The notes beneath the pieces were generated by a model. It made no database searches, had not been told where the DNA came from, and saw only the letters and a program-made list of their open reading frames with translations. The translations under genes were made by a program, and so were the position numbers. From positions 434,001 to 498,000 of the forward strand of contig NZ_JALIEC010000002.1 in NCBI RefSeq assembly GCF_022867865.1: 64,000 nucleotides of DNA, read 5' to 3'. This stretch comes from Phaeobacter sp. J2-8 (GTDB lineage: Bacteria; Pseudomonadota; Alphaproteobacteria; Rhodobacterales; Rhodobacteraceae). Below, piece after piece: positions 49,879 to 58,983 of this stretch (position 1 is its first letter; each line of letters starts with the position of its first letter).

Positions 49879-51000
49879 ATGAGCAAGAAACTTGGTATCG
49901 GCATCCTTGGATGTGGTAATATTTCCGCCGCCTACATGCGGCTTGGGCCGCTGTTCAATGGCATCGAGGTCCGGGCCTGCGCCGATCTGAACCCCGAGGC
50001 CGCCAAGGCCCGGGCAGAGGAATTCGGCCTGCGTGCAGACAGTATCGACGACCTTCTGGCCGCCGATGACATCGACATCATCGTCAACCTGACCGTGCCG
50101 AATGCGCATTTCGAGGTTTCGAAACGTATTCTGGAGGCGGGCAAAAACGTTTATTCGGAAAAACCTTTTGTGCTGTCGGTCGAAGAAGGTCAGGCGCTCA
50201 AGACATTGGCGGAGGCCAAGGGGCTGCGCGTCGGATCGGCCCCCGATACATTCCTTGGTGGCACGCATCAGCTGGCCCGCCATCTGGTCGACACGGGCGC
50301 GGTGGGCAAGATCACGTCCGGCACCTGTTTCGTGCAAAGTCCGGGCATGGAGATGTGGCATCCCAATCCCGATTTCTTCTTTCAGCCCGGCGGCGGCCCG
50401 ATCCTGGATCTTGGTCCCTACTACATCTCGAACCTGGTGCAGATGCTGGGGCCGGTGGCGCGGGTCACGGCGCTGTCGTCCAGCGCATCAGAGTATCGCA
50501 CCATCACGTCAGAGCCGCGCAATGGCGAAAAGATCAAGGTCGAAACCCCGACCACAATCCACGCCGTCATGCAATTTGCCAGCGGCGCACAGGTGACCTA
50601 TGTCGCCAGCTGGGATGTCTGGCAACATGGCCATTCCAATATGGAACTTTATGGCCAAAGCGGCACATTGCATGTGCCCGACCCAAACTTTTTCGGCGGC
50701 GAGCTGCGGATGACCGAAAAATCCAGCTTTGTGACTGTCTCGGAAAACTGGCCGCACCCCTTCTCGGTTGCCAATGACAATGGCCGCGCCAATTACCGCT
50801 GCGCCGGTCTGGCGGACATGGCAATGGGCATCATCGAGGGGCGTGCCCACCGCTGTAGTCTGGAATTTTCTCTGCATGTGGTGGACGTTATGACCGCAAT
50901 CCTGCACTCAGGAGAAACGAAAACCACAATCGAGCTCGGCACCACCTGTGACCGCCCCGAGGCCCTGGGCCCCGACGCGGCGAAGGCGCTGCTGGCATAG
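49879..51000 (+). CDS. Gfo/Idh/MocA family oxidoreductase
   Basis: 373 aa. The Rossmann fold starts at once (KLGIGILGCGNISAAYM), the EKP motif is in NVYSEKPFVLS, and the C-terminal alpha/beta domain holds GGGPILDLGPYYISNLV with the catalytic-region Asp and Tyr. It uses NAD(P) to oxidise or reduce a sugar or sugar-like ring. It lies between the first TIM-barrel gene and the aldo/keto reductase gene. Confidence 0.93.
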   Translation: MSKKLGIGILGCGNISAAYMRLGPLFNGIEVRACADLNPEAAKARAEEFGLRADSIDDLLAADDIDIIVNLTVPNAHFEVSKRILEAGKNVYSEKPFVLSVEEGQALKTLAEAKGLRVGSAPDTFLGGTHQLARHLVDTGAVGKITSGTCFVQSPGMEMWHPNPDFFFQPGGGPILDLGPYYISNLVQMLGPVARVTALSSSASEYRTITSEPRNGEKIKVETPTTIHAVMQFASGAQVTYVASWDVWQHGHSNMELYGQSGTLHVPDPNFFGGELRMTEKSSFVTVSENWPHPFSVANDNGRANYRCAGLADMAMGIIEGRAHRCSLEFSLHVVDVMTAILHSGETKTTIELGTTCDRPEALGPDAAKALLA

Positions 51001-51010
51001 GAGAATACAT

Positions 51011-52057
51011 ATGGTCTGGACCGCGTCCGACACACGATACGACAATATGCAATACCGCCGGTGCGGGAAATCGGGGCTGAAACTGCCGGCGATTTCCCTG
51101 GGGCTGTGGCACAATTTCGGCGACGACACCCCGCATGAAACCAAACAGGCGATCACCCGCACTGCGTTTGATCATGGCATCACCCATTTCGATCTGGCCA
51201 ACAACTATGGCCCGAAACCGGGATCGGCGGAATTGGCTTTTGGCCAATTGCTGCGCGAAGATTTCGCCGCCCACCGCGACGAGATGATCATTTCCTCCAA
51301 GGCGGGCTATCTGATGTGGCCCGGCCCCTATGGCGAATTCGGCAGCCGGAAATATCTGATTTCCTCTTGCGATCAGTCGCTGAAACGCATGGGGCTGGAT
51401 TACGTCGATATCTTCTATTCGCACCGGTTCGATCCCGAAACGCCGCTGGAAGAAACCATGATGGCGCTGGATCACATCGTGCGGTCGGGGCGTGCGCTTT
51501 ATGCCGGGATCTCGTCCTATAACGCCCAGCGCACCCGCGAAGCAGCGGCAATTCTAAAGGAACTTGGCACGCCCTGTCTGATCCATCAGCCGAGCTATTC
51601 GATGCTGAACCGCTGGGTCGAAGAAGATGGCCTGCTGGATGCGTTGGACGAAACCGGCATCGGTTCCATCGTGTTCTCGCCGCTGGCGCAGGGCATGTTG
51701 ACCAATAAATACCTCAAAGGTGTGCCCGAAGGCAGCCGTGCCACCCAGGGCAAAAGCCTGTTGGACGGTTTCCTGAACGAAGAGGCATTGGAAAACGTGC
51801 GTGCGCTGAACGCCATTGCCGAGGAACGCGGCCAGACGCTGGCACAGATGGCCCTGGCCTGGGTCCTGCGCGGTGGTCGGGTGACCACGGCATTGATCGG
51901 CGCGTCCAAGCCGCAACAAGTGATTGATTGCGTCGGCGCGGTCGACAACCTCGACTTTACCGAGGACGAGCTGGCCCGCATCGACCAGCATGCCAAAGAC
52001 GCCAACATCAACCTGTGGGCGGCTTCGGCAGAGCGCGAAGGCCCCAAACGCCCATGA
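51011..52057 (+). CDS. Aldo/keto reductase (YghZ / AKR14-like)
   Basis: 348 aa from the ATG at 51011, with AGGAG 7 nt upstream. The catalytic tetrad is visible: Asp and Tyr in HFDLANNYGPKPG, Lys in IISSKAGYLMWPGPYGEFG, His in DIFYSHRFDPETP. The NADPH site is in LIGASKPQQVIDCV. The best-known relative is E. coli L-glyceraldehyde 3-phosphate reductase YghZ, though in a sugar operon it may reduce another aldehyde. It overlaps the GH43 gene as ATGA. Confidence 0.93.
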   Translation: MVWTASDTRYDNMQYRRCGKSGLKLPAISLGLWHNFGDDTPHETKQAITRTAFDHGITHFDLANNYGPKPGSAELAFGQLLREDFAAHRDEMIISSKAGYLMWPGPYGEFGSRKYLISSCDQSLKRMGLDYVDIFYSHRFDPETPLEETMMALDHIVRSGRALYAGISSYNAQRTREAAAILKELGTPCLIHQPSYSMLNRWVEEDGLLDALDETGIGSIVFSPLAQGMLTNKYLKGVPEGSRATQGKSLLDGFLNEEALENVRALNAIAEERGQTLAQMALAWVLRGGRVTTALIGASKPQQVIDCVGAVDNLDFTEDELARIDQHAKDANINLWAASAEREGPKRP

Positions 52058-53649
52058 TCCGTAATCCGATCCTGCCCGGCTTTAATCCCGACCCGTCGAT
52101 TTGCCGGGCGGGTGACGATTATTACATTGCCACTTCGACATTCGAATGGTTTCCCGGTGTCCAGATCCATCATTCCCGTGATCTGGTAAACTGGGATCTG
52201 GCGGTGCGGCCCCTGAGCCGCGCCAGCCAGTTGGACATGCGCGGCAACCCCGACAGCTGCGGCATCTGGGCGCCCTGCCTGTCTTATGCCGATGGGCAGT
52301 TCTGGCTGTTTTACACCGATGTGAAACGCTACGATGGCAACTTCAAGGATGCGCATAACTACATCGTCACCGCGCCCGATATCGAAGGCCCGTGGAGCGA
52401 TCCGATCTATGTGTCATCACATGGGTTTGACCCGTCGCTGTTTCACGACACAGACGGGCGCAAATATATTTTGGTGCTGCAATGGAACCATGCGTCCAAT
52501 TCCATTGGTGGCGCGCCGCGTACCGCCGCGTTTGACGGTATCCTGCTTCAGGAATGGCATCCCGAACATGGGCTGACCGGACCAATCAAGAAGATCTTTG
52601 CCGGGTCCGATCTGGGCCTGACCGAAGGGCCGCATTTGTACAAACGCGATGGCTGGTACTATCTGACGGTGGCCGAGGGCGGCACCGGCTATGATCACGC
52701 CGTCACCATGGCGCGCAGCCGTGACATTTGGGGACCATATGAGGTCCACCCTAACACCCATCTGATCACCACCAAAGACGCCCCGGACTGGCCGCTGCAA
52801 CGGGCAGGCCATGGCCAGATCGTGGAAACCCCGGATGGCGAGACCTATCACACCCTGCTGTGTTCCCGCCCCCTGCCCGGTCGGTTTTCGCCAATGGGCC
52901 GGGAAACCGCGCTCCAGAAATGCGACTGGCGCGACGATGGCTGGCTCTATCTGGCGGATGGCGATGTGCTGCCGCAGGTGGATGTCGCTTCGCCGGTTGA
53001 CGTTGCACCGCGCGCGATCAGCGCCTCACGCCGCGTATTCGACAGCACAACATTGCCGCCGGAGTTCCAATGGCTGCGCACCCCGGAACCAGAGCGGATT
53101 TTCACCCTGACCGGTGATGCACTGCGGCTGACGGGGCGCGAAAGCGTCGGCAGCTGGTTTGAACAGGCGCTGGTGGCGCGGCGACAGGAACATTTCACCT
53201 ATCGCGCGGAAACCACCCTGACTAATTTCGATCCTGTGACCTACCAGGAGGCTGCCGGCCTCACGACCTATTACAACCGGTTCAAGTTCCACTTTGCCGG
53301 TCTCACCTGTCACCGCGATCTGGGCCGGGCGCTGGTGCTGATGTCCTGTCCCGGCAATTTCCCCGAGGGGCGGATGGAATTTCCCGGCACGCCGGTGGCG
53401 GTTGATCCCGGTCCGGTGCATCTGGCGGTCTCGGTTGATCATGCAACGCAGCAATTTTTCTGGCGCCAGAGCGGCGATTGGCAAAAGCTTGGGCCAGAGC
53501 TGGACGCATCGGTCATTTCCGACGAAGGCGGGCGTGGCGCACATGGCTCGTTCACCGGGGCCTTTGTCGGCATGTTGGCGTTTGACATCACCGGTCAGGG
53601 CAAAACCGCTGATTTCACCCGTTTCGATTATGTGCCGGAGGGATGTTGA
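52054..53649 (+). CDS. Glycoside hydrolase family 43 (beta-xylosidase-like)
   Basis: 531 aa. The five-bladed propeller begins NPILPGFNPDPSICRAGDDYYIATSTFEWFPG, with the catalytic base Asp in FNPDPS, the pKa modulator in HGFDPSLF and the acid Glu in LTEGPHLYKRDGWYYL. A C-terminal GH43-associated beta-sandwich follows. It has no signal peptide, so it cleaves imported xylo- or arabino-oligosaccharides in the cytosol. It overlaps the AKR gene (ATGA) and the propeller gene (TGATG). Confidence 0.95.
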   Translation: MIRNPILPGFNPDPSICRAGDDYYIATSTFEWFPGVQIHHSRDLVNWDLAVRPLSRASQLDMRGNPDSCGIWAPCLSYADGQFWLFYTDVKRYDGNFKDAHNYIVTAPDIEGPWSDPIYVSSHGFDPSLFHDTDGRKYILVLQWNHASNSIGGAPRTAAFDGILLQEWHPEHGLTGPIKKIFAGSDLGLTEGPHLYKRDGWYYLTVAEGGTGYDHAVTMARSRDIWGPYEVHPNTHLITTKDAPDWPLQRAGHGQIVETPDGETYHTLLCSRPLPGRFSPMGRETALQKCDWRDDGWLYLADGDVLPQVDVASPVDVAPRAISASRRVFDSTTLPPEFQWLRTPEPERIFTLTGDALRLTGRESVGSWFEQALVARRQEHFTYRAETTLTNFDPVTYQEAAGLTTYYNRFKFHFAGLTCHRDLGRALVLMSCPGNFPEGRMEFPGTPVAVDPGPVHLAVSVDHATQQFFWRQSGDWQKLGPELDASVISDEGGRGAHGSFTGAFVGMLAFDITGQGKTADFTRFDYVPEGC

Positions 53650-54479
53650 TGTTTGCCAGCGTCGAAATCTATGACCTTGCCAGCGGCACAACCAAGGTCG
53701 TGCTGGACACCGACCGCCATGTCGAAGCCCCCAACTGGACACCGGATGGCACCGCGTTGATCGTCAATGCGGCGGGGCAATTGTTCCGCCTGCCACTGGC
53801 CGATCCGCAACTGCACATCATCGACACCGGCAAACATCAAAAGCTGAACAATGATCACGGGGTGTCGCCGGATGGCCAGACCTTGGCCATCAGCGACAAG
53901 ACCGACACAACCGGATCCTGCATCTATACGTTGCCCGCATCCGGCGGCGCCCCCAAACGCATCACCGCCAAGACCCCCAGCTGGTGGCACGGCTGGTCAC
54001 CGGACGGTGCGCGCCACACCTATACCTGTGTGCGCGAAGACCACTTTGGCATTGCCACCTGTGCCGTGGATGGCAGCGACGAACAGGTTCTGATCACCAG
54101 CCCGCACCATTATGACGGGCCGGATTACACCCCGGATGGCAATTGGATCTGGTTCAATTCCGACCGCAGCGGCGACATGGCGTTGTGGCGGATGCGCCCG
54201 GATGGCAGCGACGCGGAACAGATGACGACAGACGACACTGTCGACTGGTTTCCCCATCCTTCACCGGATGGCGCACATGTCTGCTATCTCGCTTATCCGC
54301 CCGGCACCGAAGGCCACCCCTTTGGCTGTGACGTCGAATTGCGCCTGATGCCCGCCGCCGGTGGCGCGTCCAAAACCTTGCTGAAATTCTATGGCGGCCA
54401 GGGCACGATCAACGTGCCGAACTGGTCCCCGGACAGCCGCCAATTCGCCTTTGTACGTTACACCAAAACCCCCCAATGA
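53649..54479 (+). CDS. Cytosolic PD40-repeat beta-propeller protein (TolB-like fold)
   Basis: 276 aa with six PD40-type repeats (WTPDGTALIV, VSPDGQTLAI, WSPDGARHTY, YTPDGNWIWF, PSPDGAHVCY, WSPDSRQFAF), one per blade. It has no signal peptide, unlike true TolB, and no TolB N-terminal domain. The start at 53649 has GGAGG 7 nt upstream; the ATG two codons earlier is too close to it. Databases often call this family TolB or biopolymer-transporter, which I think is misleading. A sugar-active role is likelier: it sits between GH43 and a sugar isomerase gene. PL22 oligogalacturonate lyases share the fold. Function unknown. Confidence 0.85.
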   Translation: MFASVEIYDLASGTTKVVLDTDRHVEAPNWTPDGTALIVNAAGQLFRLPLADPQLHIIDTGKHQKLNNDHGVSPDGQTLAISDKTDTTGSCIYTLPASGGAPKRITAKTPSWWHGWSPDGARHTYTCVREDHFGIATCAVDGSDEQVLITSPHHYDGPDYTPDGNWIWFNSDRSGDMALWRMRPDGSDAEQMTTDDTVDWFPHPSPDGAHVCYLAYPPGTEGHPFGCDVELRLMPAAGGASKTLLKFYGGQGTINVPNWSPDSRQFAFVRYTKTPQ

Positions 54480-54492
54480 TCGGAGAAATGAC

Positions 54493-55554
54493 ATGCCCGG
54501 ATTGATCAAAGGTCCTGCCCTGTTTCTGGCCCAGTTTGCCGGGGACGAAGCCCCGTTCAACAGCCTTGAAAACATCACCAAATGGGCCGCTGGCCTTGGC
54601 TACAAGGGTGTGCAGATCCCGACCTTTGACGCCCGATTGTTTGATCTCGACAAGGCTTTCGAAAGCGACGCCTATTGCGACGAGGTCAAGGGCATCTGCG
54701 CCGATGCCGGTGTCGAGATCACCGAGCTTTCGACCCATTTGCAGGGCCAGCTTGTCGCCGTGCATCCGGCCTATGACGAAGCCTTTGACGCCTTTGCGCC
54801 GCCTTCGGTGCATAAAAACCCCAAAGCGCGTCAGGCCTGGGCCGTGGATCAGATGAAAAAGACCGCCGTGGTCGCCCGCAAGCTGGGGCTGGATACCACG
54901 GTCAGCTTTACCGGTTCGCTGGCCTTCCCCTATCTCTACCCCTGGCCGCAGCGCCCCGCCGGATTGATCGAGGAGGCCTTTGGCGAATTGGCCCGCCGCT
55001 GGACGCCGATCTTTGACGCTTACGAGGATCAGGGCGTTGATATCGGGTTCGAAATCCACCCCGGCGAGGATGTCTTTGACGGCGTCACATTCGAAATGTT
55101 TCTGGAGGCCGCGAACAACCACCCGCGCTGCCAGATCAACTATGACCCCAGCCACTTTCTGTTGCAGCAGATGGATTACCTATCCTTCATCGACATCTAT
55201 CACGAACGGATCTGCGCCTTTCACGTCAAGGACGCAGAGTTCAATCCCGATGGCCGTCAGGGGGTTTATTCCGGCTATCAGGGTTGGCTGGGGCGTGCGG
55301 GCCGTTTCCGCAGCCTTGGCGATGGCCAGGTTGATTTTGGCGGGATCTTTTCCAAAATGGCGCAACATGGCTATGACAGCTGGGCCGTGCTGGAATGGGA
55401 ATGCTGCCTGAAATCACCGGAACAGGGCGCCGCCGAAGGTGCGCCGTTCATCGCCAAACACATCATCGAAGTCACCGACAAGGCATTTGACGATTTTGCC
55501 GGTGGCGAAACCGACCGCGCACAATTGCGCCGTATGCTGGGAGTAGAAGAATGA
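54493..55554 (+). CDS. Sugar phosphate isomerase/epimerase family protein (second TIM barrel)
   Basis: 353 aa, longer than the first TIM-barrel protein and of a different subgroup. Probable metal-ligand regions are VDIGFEIHPGEDVFDG, QINYDPSHFLLQQMDY, ICAFHVKDAEFNPDGRQG and WAVLEWECCLKSPEQGAAEG. It overlaps the second Gfo/Idh/MocA gene as ATGA, so the two products probably act in sequence on the same sugar. Confidence 0.92.
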   Translation: MPGLIKGPALFLAQFAGDEAPFNSLENITKWAAGLGYKGVQIPTFDARLFDLDKAFESDAYCDEVKGICADAGVEITELSTHLQGQLVAVHPAYDEAFDAFAPPSVHKNPKARQAWAVDQMKKTAVVARKLGLDTTVSFTGSLAFPYLYPWPQRPAGLIEEAFGELARRWTPIFDAYEDQGVDIGFEIHPGEDVFDGVTFEMFLEAANNHPRCQINYDPSHFLLQQMDYLSFIDIYHERICAFHVKDAEFNPDGRQGVYSGYQGWLGRAGRFRSLGDGQVDFGGIFSKMAQHGYDSWAVLEWECCLKSPEQGAAEGAPFIAKHIIEVTDKAFDDFAGGETDRAQLRRMLGVEE

Positions 55555-56681
55555 AAAAGCTTCGTCTGGGAATGGTCGGTGGCGGCCAGGGGGCCTTTAT
55601 CGGCGGCGTGCATCGCATTGCATCGCGGATTGACGGTCAATGGGATCTGGTGGCTGGCGCGCTTAGCTCTGACGCCGATCGCGCCCATGCGTCTGCGGCG
55701 GAAATCGGCATCGCGCCGGACCGCAGCTATGCAGATTACAACGAAATGGCAGCGGCGGAATCCGCGCGCGCGGACGGTATTGACGCCGTGGCCATCGTCA
55801 CGCCCAACCATCTGCATGCCGGCCCTGCCATCGCGTTCCTGCGTGCCGGGATTCATGTGATCTGTGACAAACCGCTGAGCTTTTCGGTCGAGGATGGCGA
55901 AGCCGTCGCTGCCGCCGTGGCCGAGACCGGCAAACAGTTCATTTTGACCCACAACTACACCGGCTATCCTTTGGTGCGGCAAGCGCGCGAAATGGTCCAG
56001 CGTGGCGATCTGGGCGACATTCGCGTGATCAACGTCGAATATGTTCAGGATTGGCTGGCGGAAGAGGTCCACAACAAACAGGCGGATTGGCGCGCCGATC
56101 CCGCCCGCAATGGCGCAGGCGGCGGCATCGCCGATATCGGCACCCATGCCTTTAACCTTGCCAATTACATCAGCGGGCTAGAGGTCAAATCCCTGTCTGC
56201 GGACCTTGTCGCATTTGTTCCCGGCCGTCAGATTGACGACAATGCGCATGTGATGCTGCGCTATGAGGGCGGCGCCAAGGGAATGCTTTGGGCGTCGCAG
56301 GTGGCTGTGGGCAACGAAAACGCGCTGCGGCTGCGCATCCATGGCTCCAAGGGCGGCATCGAATGGGCGCAGGAAAACCCCAATACCATGACCTTTACCC
56401 GCTTTGGCGAACCAAAACAGATCATGACCCGCGCCGGTTCAGGCGCCACCGCAGCAGGTCAGCGAAACGTGCGCGTGCCGCCCGGCCATCCCGAAGGCTA
56501 TCTCGAAGGGTTTGCCACGATCTATACCGAAGCGGCCAGCCTGATACGCGCCGCCCAGTCCGGGACAGCGGCCCCCAAAGAGGTTCATACCCCCAACATC
56601 GCCGACGGGGTAAAAGGCATGCGTTTCATTGCCGCCTGCGTCGCGTCATCGGCCAATGATGCGGCCTGGACCGCGCTGTAA
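55551..56681 (+). CDS. Gfo/Idh/MocA family oxidoreductase (second)
   Basis: 376 aa. Rossmann start KLRLGMVGGGQGAFIGGVHR, conserved Lys in HVICDKPLSFSVEDG, and substrate-side block GGGIADIGTHAFNLANYISG. The subgroup with GGGQGAFIG and a long C-terminal domain differs from the first dehydrogenase. It is the last gene of the LacI-controlled operon; a strong hairpin follows 10 bp after its stop. Confidence 0.94.
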   Translation: MKKLRLGMVGGGQGAFIGGVHRIASRIDGQWDLVAGALSSDADRAHASAAEIGIAPDRSYADYNEMAAAESARADGIDAVAIVTPNHLHAGPAIAFLRAGIHVICDKPLSFSVEDGEAVAAAVAETGKQFILTHNYTGYPLVRQAREMVQRGDLGDIRVINVEYVQDWLAEEVHNKQADWRADPARNGAGGGIADIGTHAFNLANYISGLEVKSLSADLVAFVPGRQIDDNAHVMLRYEGGAKGMLWASQVAVGNENALRLRIHGSKGGIEWAQENPNTMTFTRFGEPKQIMTRAGSGATAAGQRNVRVPPGHPEGYLEGFATIYTEAASLIRAAQSGTAAPKEVHTPNIADGVKGMRFIAACVASSANDAAWTAL

Positions 56682-56691
56682 GAAACCAGGA

Positions 56692-56726
56692 CAATCGGGC
56701 GATTGCAGAACGTGATCGCCCGATTG
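56692..56726 (+). terminator. Hairpin closing the sugar operon
   Basis: A perfect 12-bp stem CAATCGGGCGAT / ATCGCCCGATTG with an 11-nt loop, 10 bp after the last stop codon. No T-run follows, so it may act as a 3' stabiliser as well as a terminator. Confidence 0.75.
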
Positions 56727-56774
56727 CCAAATCTTCTGTACGTTTTGCCCTTCAGACCGGTGAAACTGCACGCC

Positions 56775-56820
56775 TTTCAGAACACGCCTTTTCAGAACAT
56801 GCCCTCTTCAGAACATGCCG
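56775..56820. repeat. Three-copy 15-16 bp direct repeat at the SnoaL gene end
   Basis: The core TTCAGAACA occurs at 56776, 56791 and 56807, each followed by YGCC. On the minus strand the unit GGCATGTTCTGAA includes the last codons and stop of the SnoaL-like gene, so the gene end has been copied twice downstream. Confidence 0.8.
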
Positions 56821-57191
56821 TTGTCATGTGCGCTGGTCTTCGGCAGTTCCTGAAGCACATCCCAGTGTTCCACCACCTTGCCGTTTTCGTCCAACCGGAA
56901 AATATCAATTCCGGCGTATTCCAATCCCTCTGGCCAGATCTGATGGCAATGCAGGATCACGTGGTCGCCCTCGGCAAAGGCGCGCTTCACCTCAACCCGT
57001 TTGCCGGGGTATTCCGCAGCCATACGTTCGAAATATGCGATGAAGCCTGCGGCGCCGTTGGCGACATGCGGATTGTGTTGAATGTACTCTGCCCCGGCAT
57101 AGGTTTCGATGGCCTCACGCGGGCGGCAATCGTTGAACATCATTTCATAGAACGCGATGACATTGGCCTTGTTGGTGGCAAGATCGGGCAT
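56808..57191 (-). CDS. SnoaL-like / NTF2-superfamily protein
   Basis: 127 aa from 57191. Cone-shaped NTF2 fold: ANVIAFYEMMFNDCRPREAIETYAGAEYIQHNP, then FAEGDHVILHCHQIW and AGIDIFRLDENGKVVEHWDVLQELP. These small proteins are often annotated as SnoaL-like polyketide cyclases, but here the role is unknown. It lies on the opposite strand between the sugar operon and the dgo genes. No SD-like site was judged convincing; a 5' extension to 57245 is low complexity and not used. Confidence 0.88.
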   Translation of the reverse strand: MPDLATNKANVIAFYEMMFNDCRPREAIETYAGAEYIQHNPHVANGAAGFIAYFERMAAEYPGKRVEVKRAFAEGDHVILHCHQIWPEGLEYAGIDIFRLDENGKVVEHWDVLQELPKTSAHDNGMF

Positions 57192-57475
57192 GGATGCGGC
57201 TTTCGTATTGCGCCGTGTCGGCGGGGGGCTTCTTTGGGTCGGCACAAATAGGGCTTGGTCGCCGCCCCATTGTCAACGCGCACGCCAACGACCACTACAC
57301 CCCCAAAGCCACCGCATAGGCGACGACACACTCTGCGACAAATTGCTTTGTGCGCCCTTGCCACCACCGGGGATCTGTCCGACAAACGCCGCCAAAGATT
57401 GGACAGGCGAACGCGAAAACCGGGATACTAGAACGCCAGGTTTTCAGGTCATATTAGGCAAAGGGGAATTACCAA

Positions 57476-58381
57476 TTGACAGACATAGCTAGCTGGATCG
57501 CGGTCGATTGGGGCACCTCGAATATGCGTGCCTGGGTGATCGGGCCGGACGACACTGTGATCGCAACACCGACCTCTGATCAGGGGATGGGTGTCCTGAG
57601 CCGCGAAGGATTTGAACCGGCGCTGCTGGATCTGGTCGGCTCTTACCTGCCGCAATCCGGCAAGGTGCCGGTCATTGCCTGCGGCATGGTCGGCGCGCGT
57701 CAGGGCTGGATCGAAGCACCCTATGTGGCGACCCCCTGCACCGCCCCCGGCCTGGCCGAAGCGGCACGCCCGGAGGTCAGCGATCCCCGTCTGGATGTGC
57801 GCATCCTGCCGGGTGTGAAACAGATGGACCCGCCGGATGTGATGCGCGGCGAAGAGACCCAGATCGCCGGTTTCCTGGCGGACAACCCGGATTTCGACGG
57901 TGTTCTGTGCCTGCCCGGCACCCATACCAAATGGGTGCATGTCAGCGCGCGCGAGATCGTCAGTTTCCGCACCTTCATGACCGGCGAACTTTTTGCCCTG
58001 TTGTCGCGCCATTCCGTGCTGCGCTTCTCGGTCGGCGGTGACGGCTGGGACGATGCGGCGTTTCGTGACGGCGTGAACGACGCATTGTCGTCGCCGCAAA
58101 ACCTGACCACCTGGTTGTTCTCGCTGCGGGCCTGCACATTGGTCAATGAAACCCCCGCAGACGTCTCGCGGGCGCGCCTTTCCGGCATGTTGCTGGGATT
58201 GGAACTGGCGGGTTCACGCGCCTATTGGCTGGGCCGTGACATCGCGATTGTCGGCGACCCGAAACTGACCGCGCTCTATCGCGCGGCACTCGACATGGCG
58301 GGCGCCCCTGCCCGCGAATTGGTGGGCGACGATATCGCGCTTGCCGGATTGAAAGCCGCATTTAAGGAGTCTGACACATGA
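57476..58381 (+). CDS. dgoK: 2-dehydro-3-deoxygalactonokinase
   Basis: 301 aa with a TTG start (AAGGGG 9 nt upstream). The first phosphate loop is WIAVDWGTSNMRAWVIG; later blocks GVLCLPGTHTKWVHV and FMTGELFALL are those of DgoK. It phosphorylates 2-keto-3-deoxygalactonate in the De Ley-Doudoroff galactose route. The stop overlaps dgoA (ATGA). Confidence 0.95.
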   Translation: MTDIASWIAVDWGTSNMRAWVIGPDDTVIATPTSDQGMGVLSREGFEPALLDLVGSYLPQSGKVPVIACGMVGARQGWIEAPYVATPCTAPGLAEAARPEVSDPRLDVRILPGVKQMDPPDVMRGEETQIAGFLADNPDFDGVLCLPGTHTKWVHVSAREIVSFRTFMTGELFALLSRHSVLRFSVGGDGWDDAAFRDGVNDALSSPQNLTTWLFSLRACTLVNETPADVSRARLSGMLLGLELAGSRAYWLGRDIAIVGDPKLTALYRAALDMAGAPARELVGDDIALAGLKAAFKESDT

Positions 58382-58983
58382 GCCGCGAAATTATCGCCAT
58401 TCTACGGGGTGTCACCCCGGACGAAGTTCTCGACATTGGCCGCGCATTGGTTGACGCGGGCATCGACCGCATCGAAGTGCCGCTGAATTCACCCGATCCG
58501 ATCACCTCGATCGGGATTCTGGCCAAAGAGCTGGCCGGTCAGGCCACCGTGGGTGCCGGCACCGTTCTGAAACCGGAACAGGTGGATCAAATCCATGGCG
58601 TCGGCGGCACATTGGTGGTCTCGCCCGATTGCAACCCGGATGTGATCGACCGGACCAAGGCGCTTGGCATGTTGTCCTATCCCGGCGTGATCAGCCCGAC
58701 GGAATGTTTCACCGCACTGCGCCATGGTGCAGATGGATTGAAATTCTTCCCGGCCTTTCTGGTGCAGCCTGCGGGCCTTGCGGCCATTTCGGCCGTGCTG
58801 CCCACAGGGACCAAAACCTATGCCGTTGGCGGTGCCGGACCTGACAGTTTCGCAGAGTGGTTTGCGGCGGGTGTCACCGGCTTCGGTATCGGCTCTGGCG
58901 TGTACAAGCCAGGGTTCACCGCATCCGATGTGCGCGCAAAAGCAGAGGAAATCGTCGCGGCCTATGACGCGACCAAAGGATGA
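58378..58983 (+). CDS. dgoA: 2-dehydro-3-deoxy-6-phosphogalactonate aldolase
   Basis: 201 aa KDPG/KDPGal class I aldolase. Catalytic Glu is in RIEVPLNSPDP, the phosphate region GAGTVLKPEQV, and the Schiff-base Lys in ADGLKFFPAFL. The NSPDP segment, together with dgoK next door, favours the KDPGal over the KDPG enzyme. The product pair is pyruvate and glyceraldehyde 3-phosphate. It is coupled by ATGA overlaps to both neighbours. Confidence 0.95.
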   Translation: MSREIIAILRGVTPDEVLDIGRALVDAGIDRIEVPLNSPDPITSIGILAKELAGQATVGAGTVLKPEQVDQIHGVGGTLVVSPDCNPDVIDRTKALGMLSYPGVISPTECFTALRHGADGLKFFPAFLVQPAGLAAISAVLPTGTKTYAVGGAGPDSFAEWFAAGVTGFGIGSGVYKPGFTASDVRAKAEEIVAAYDATKG

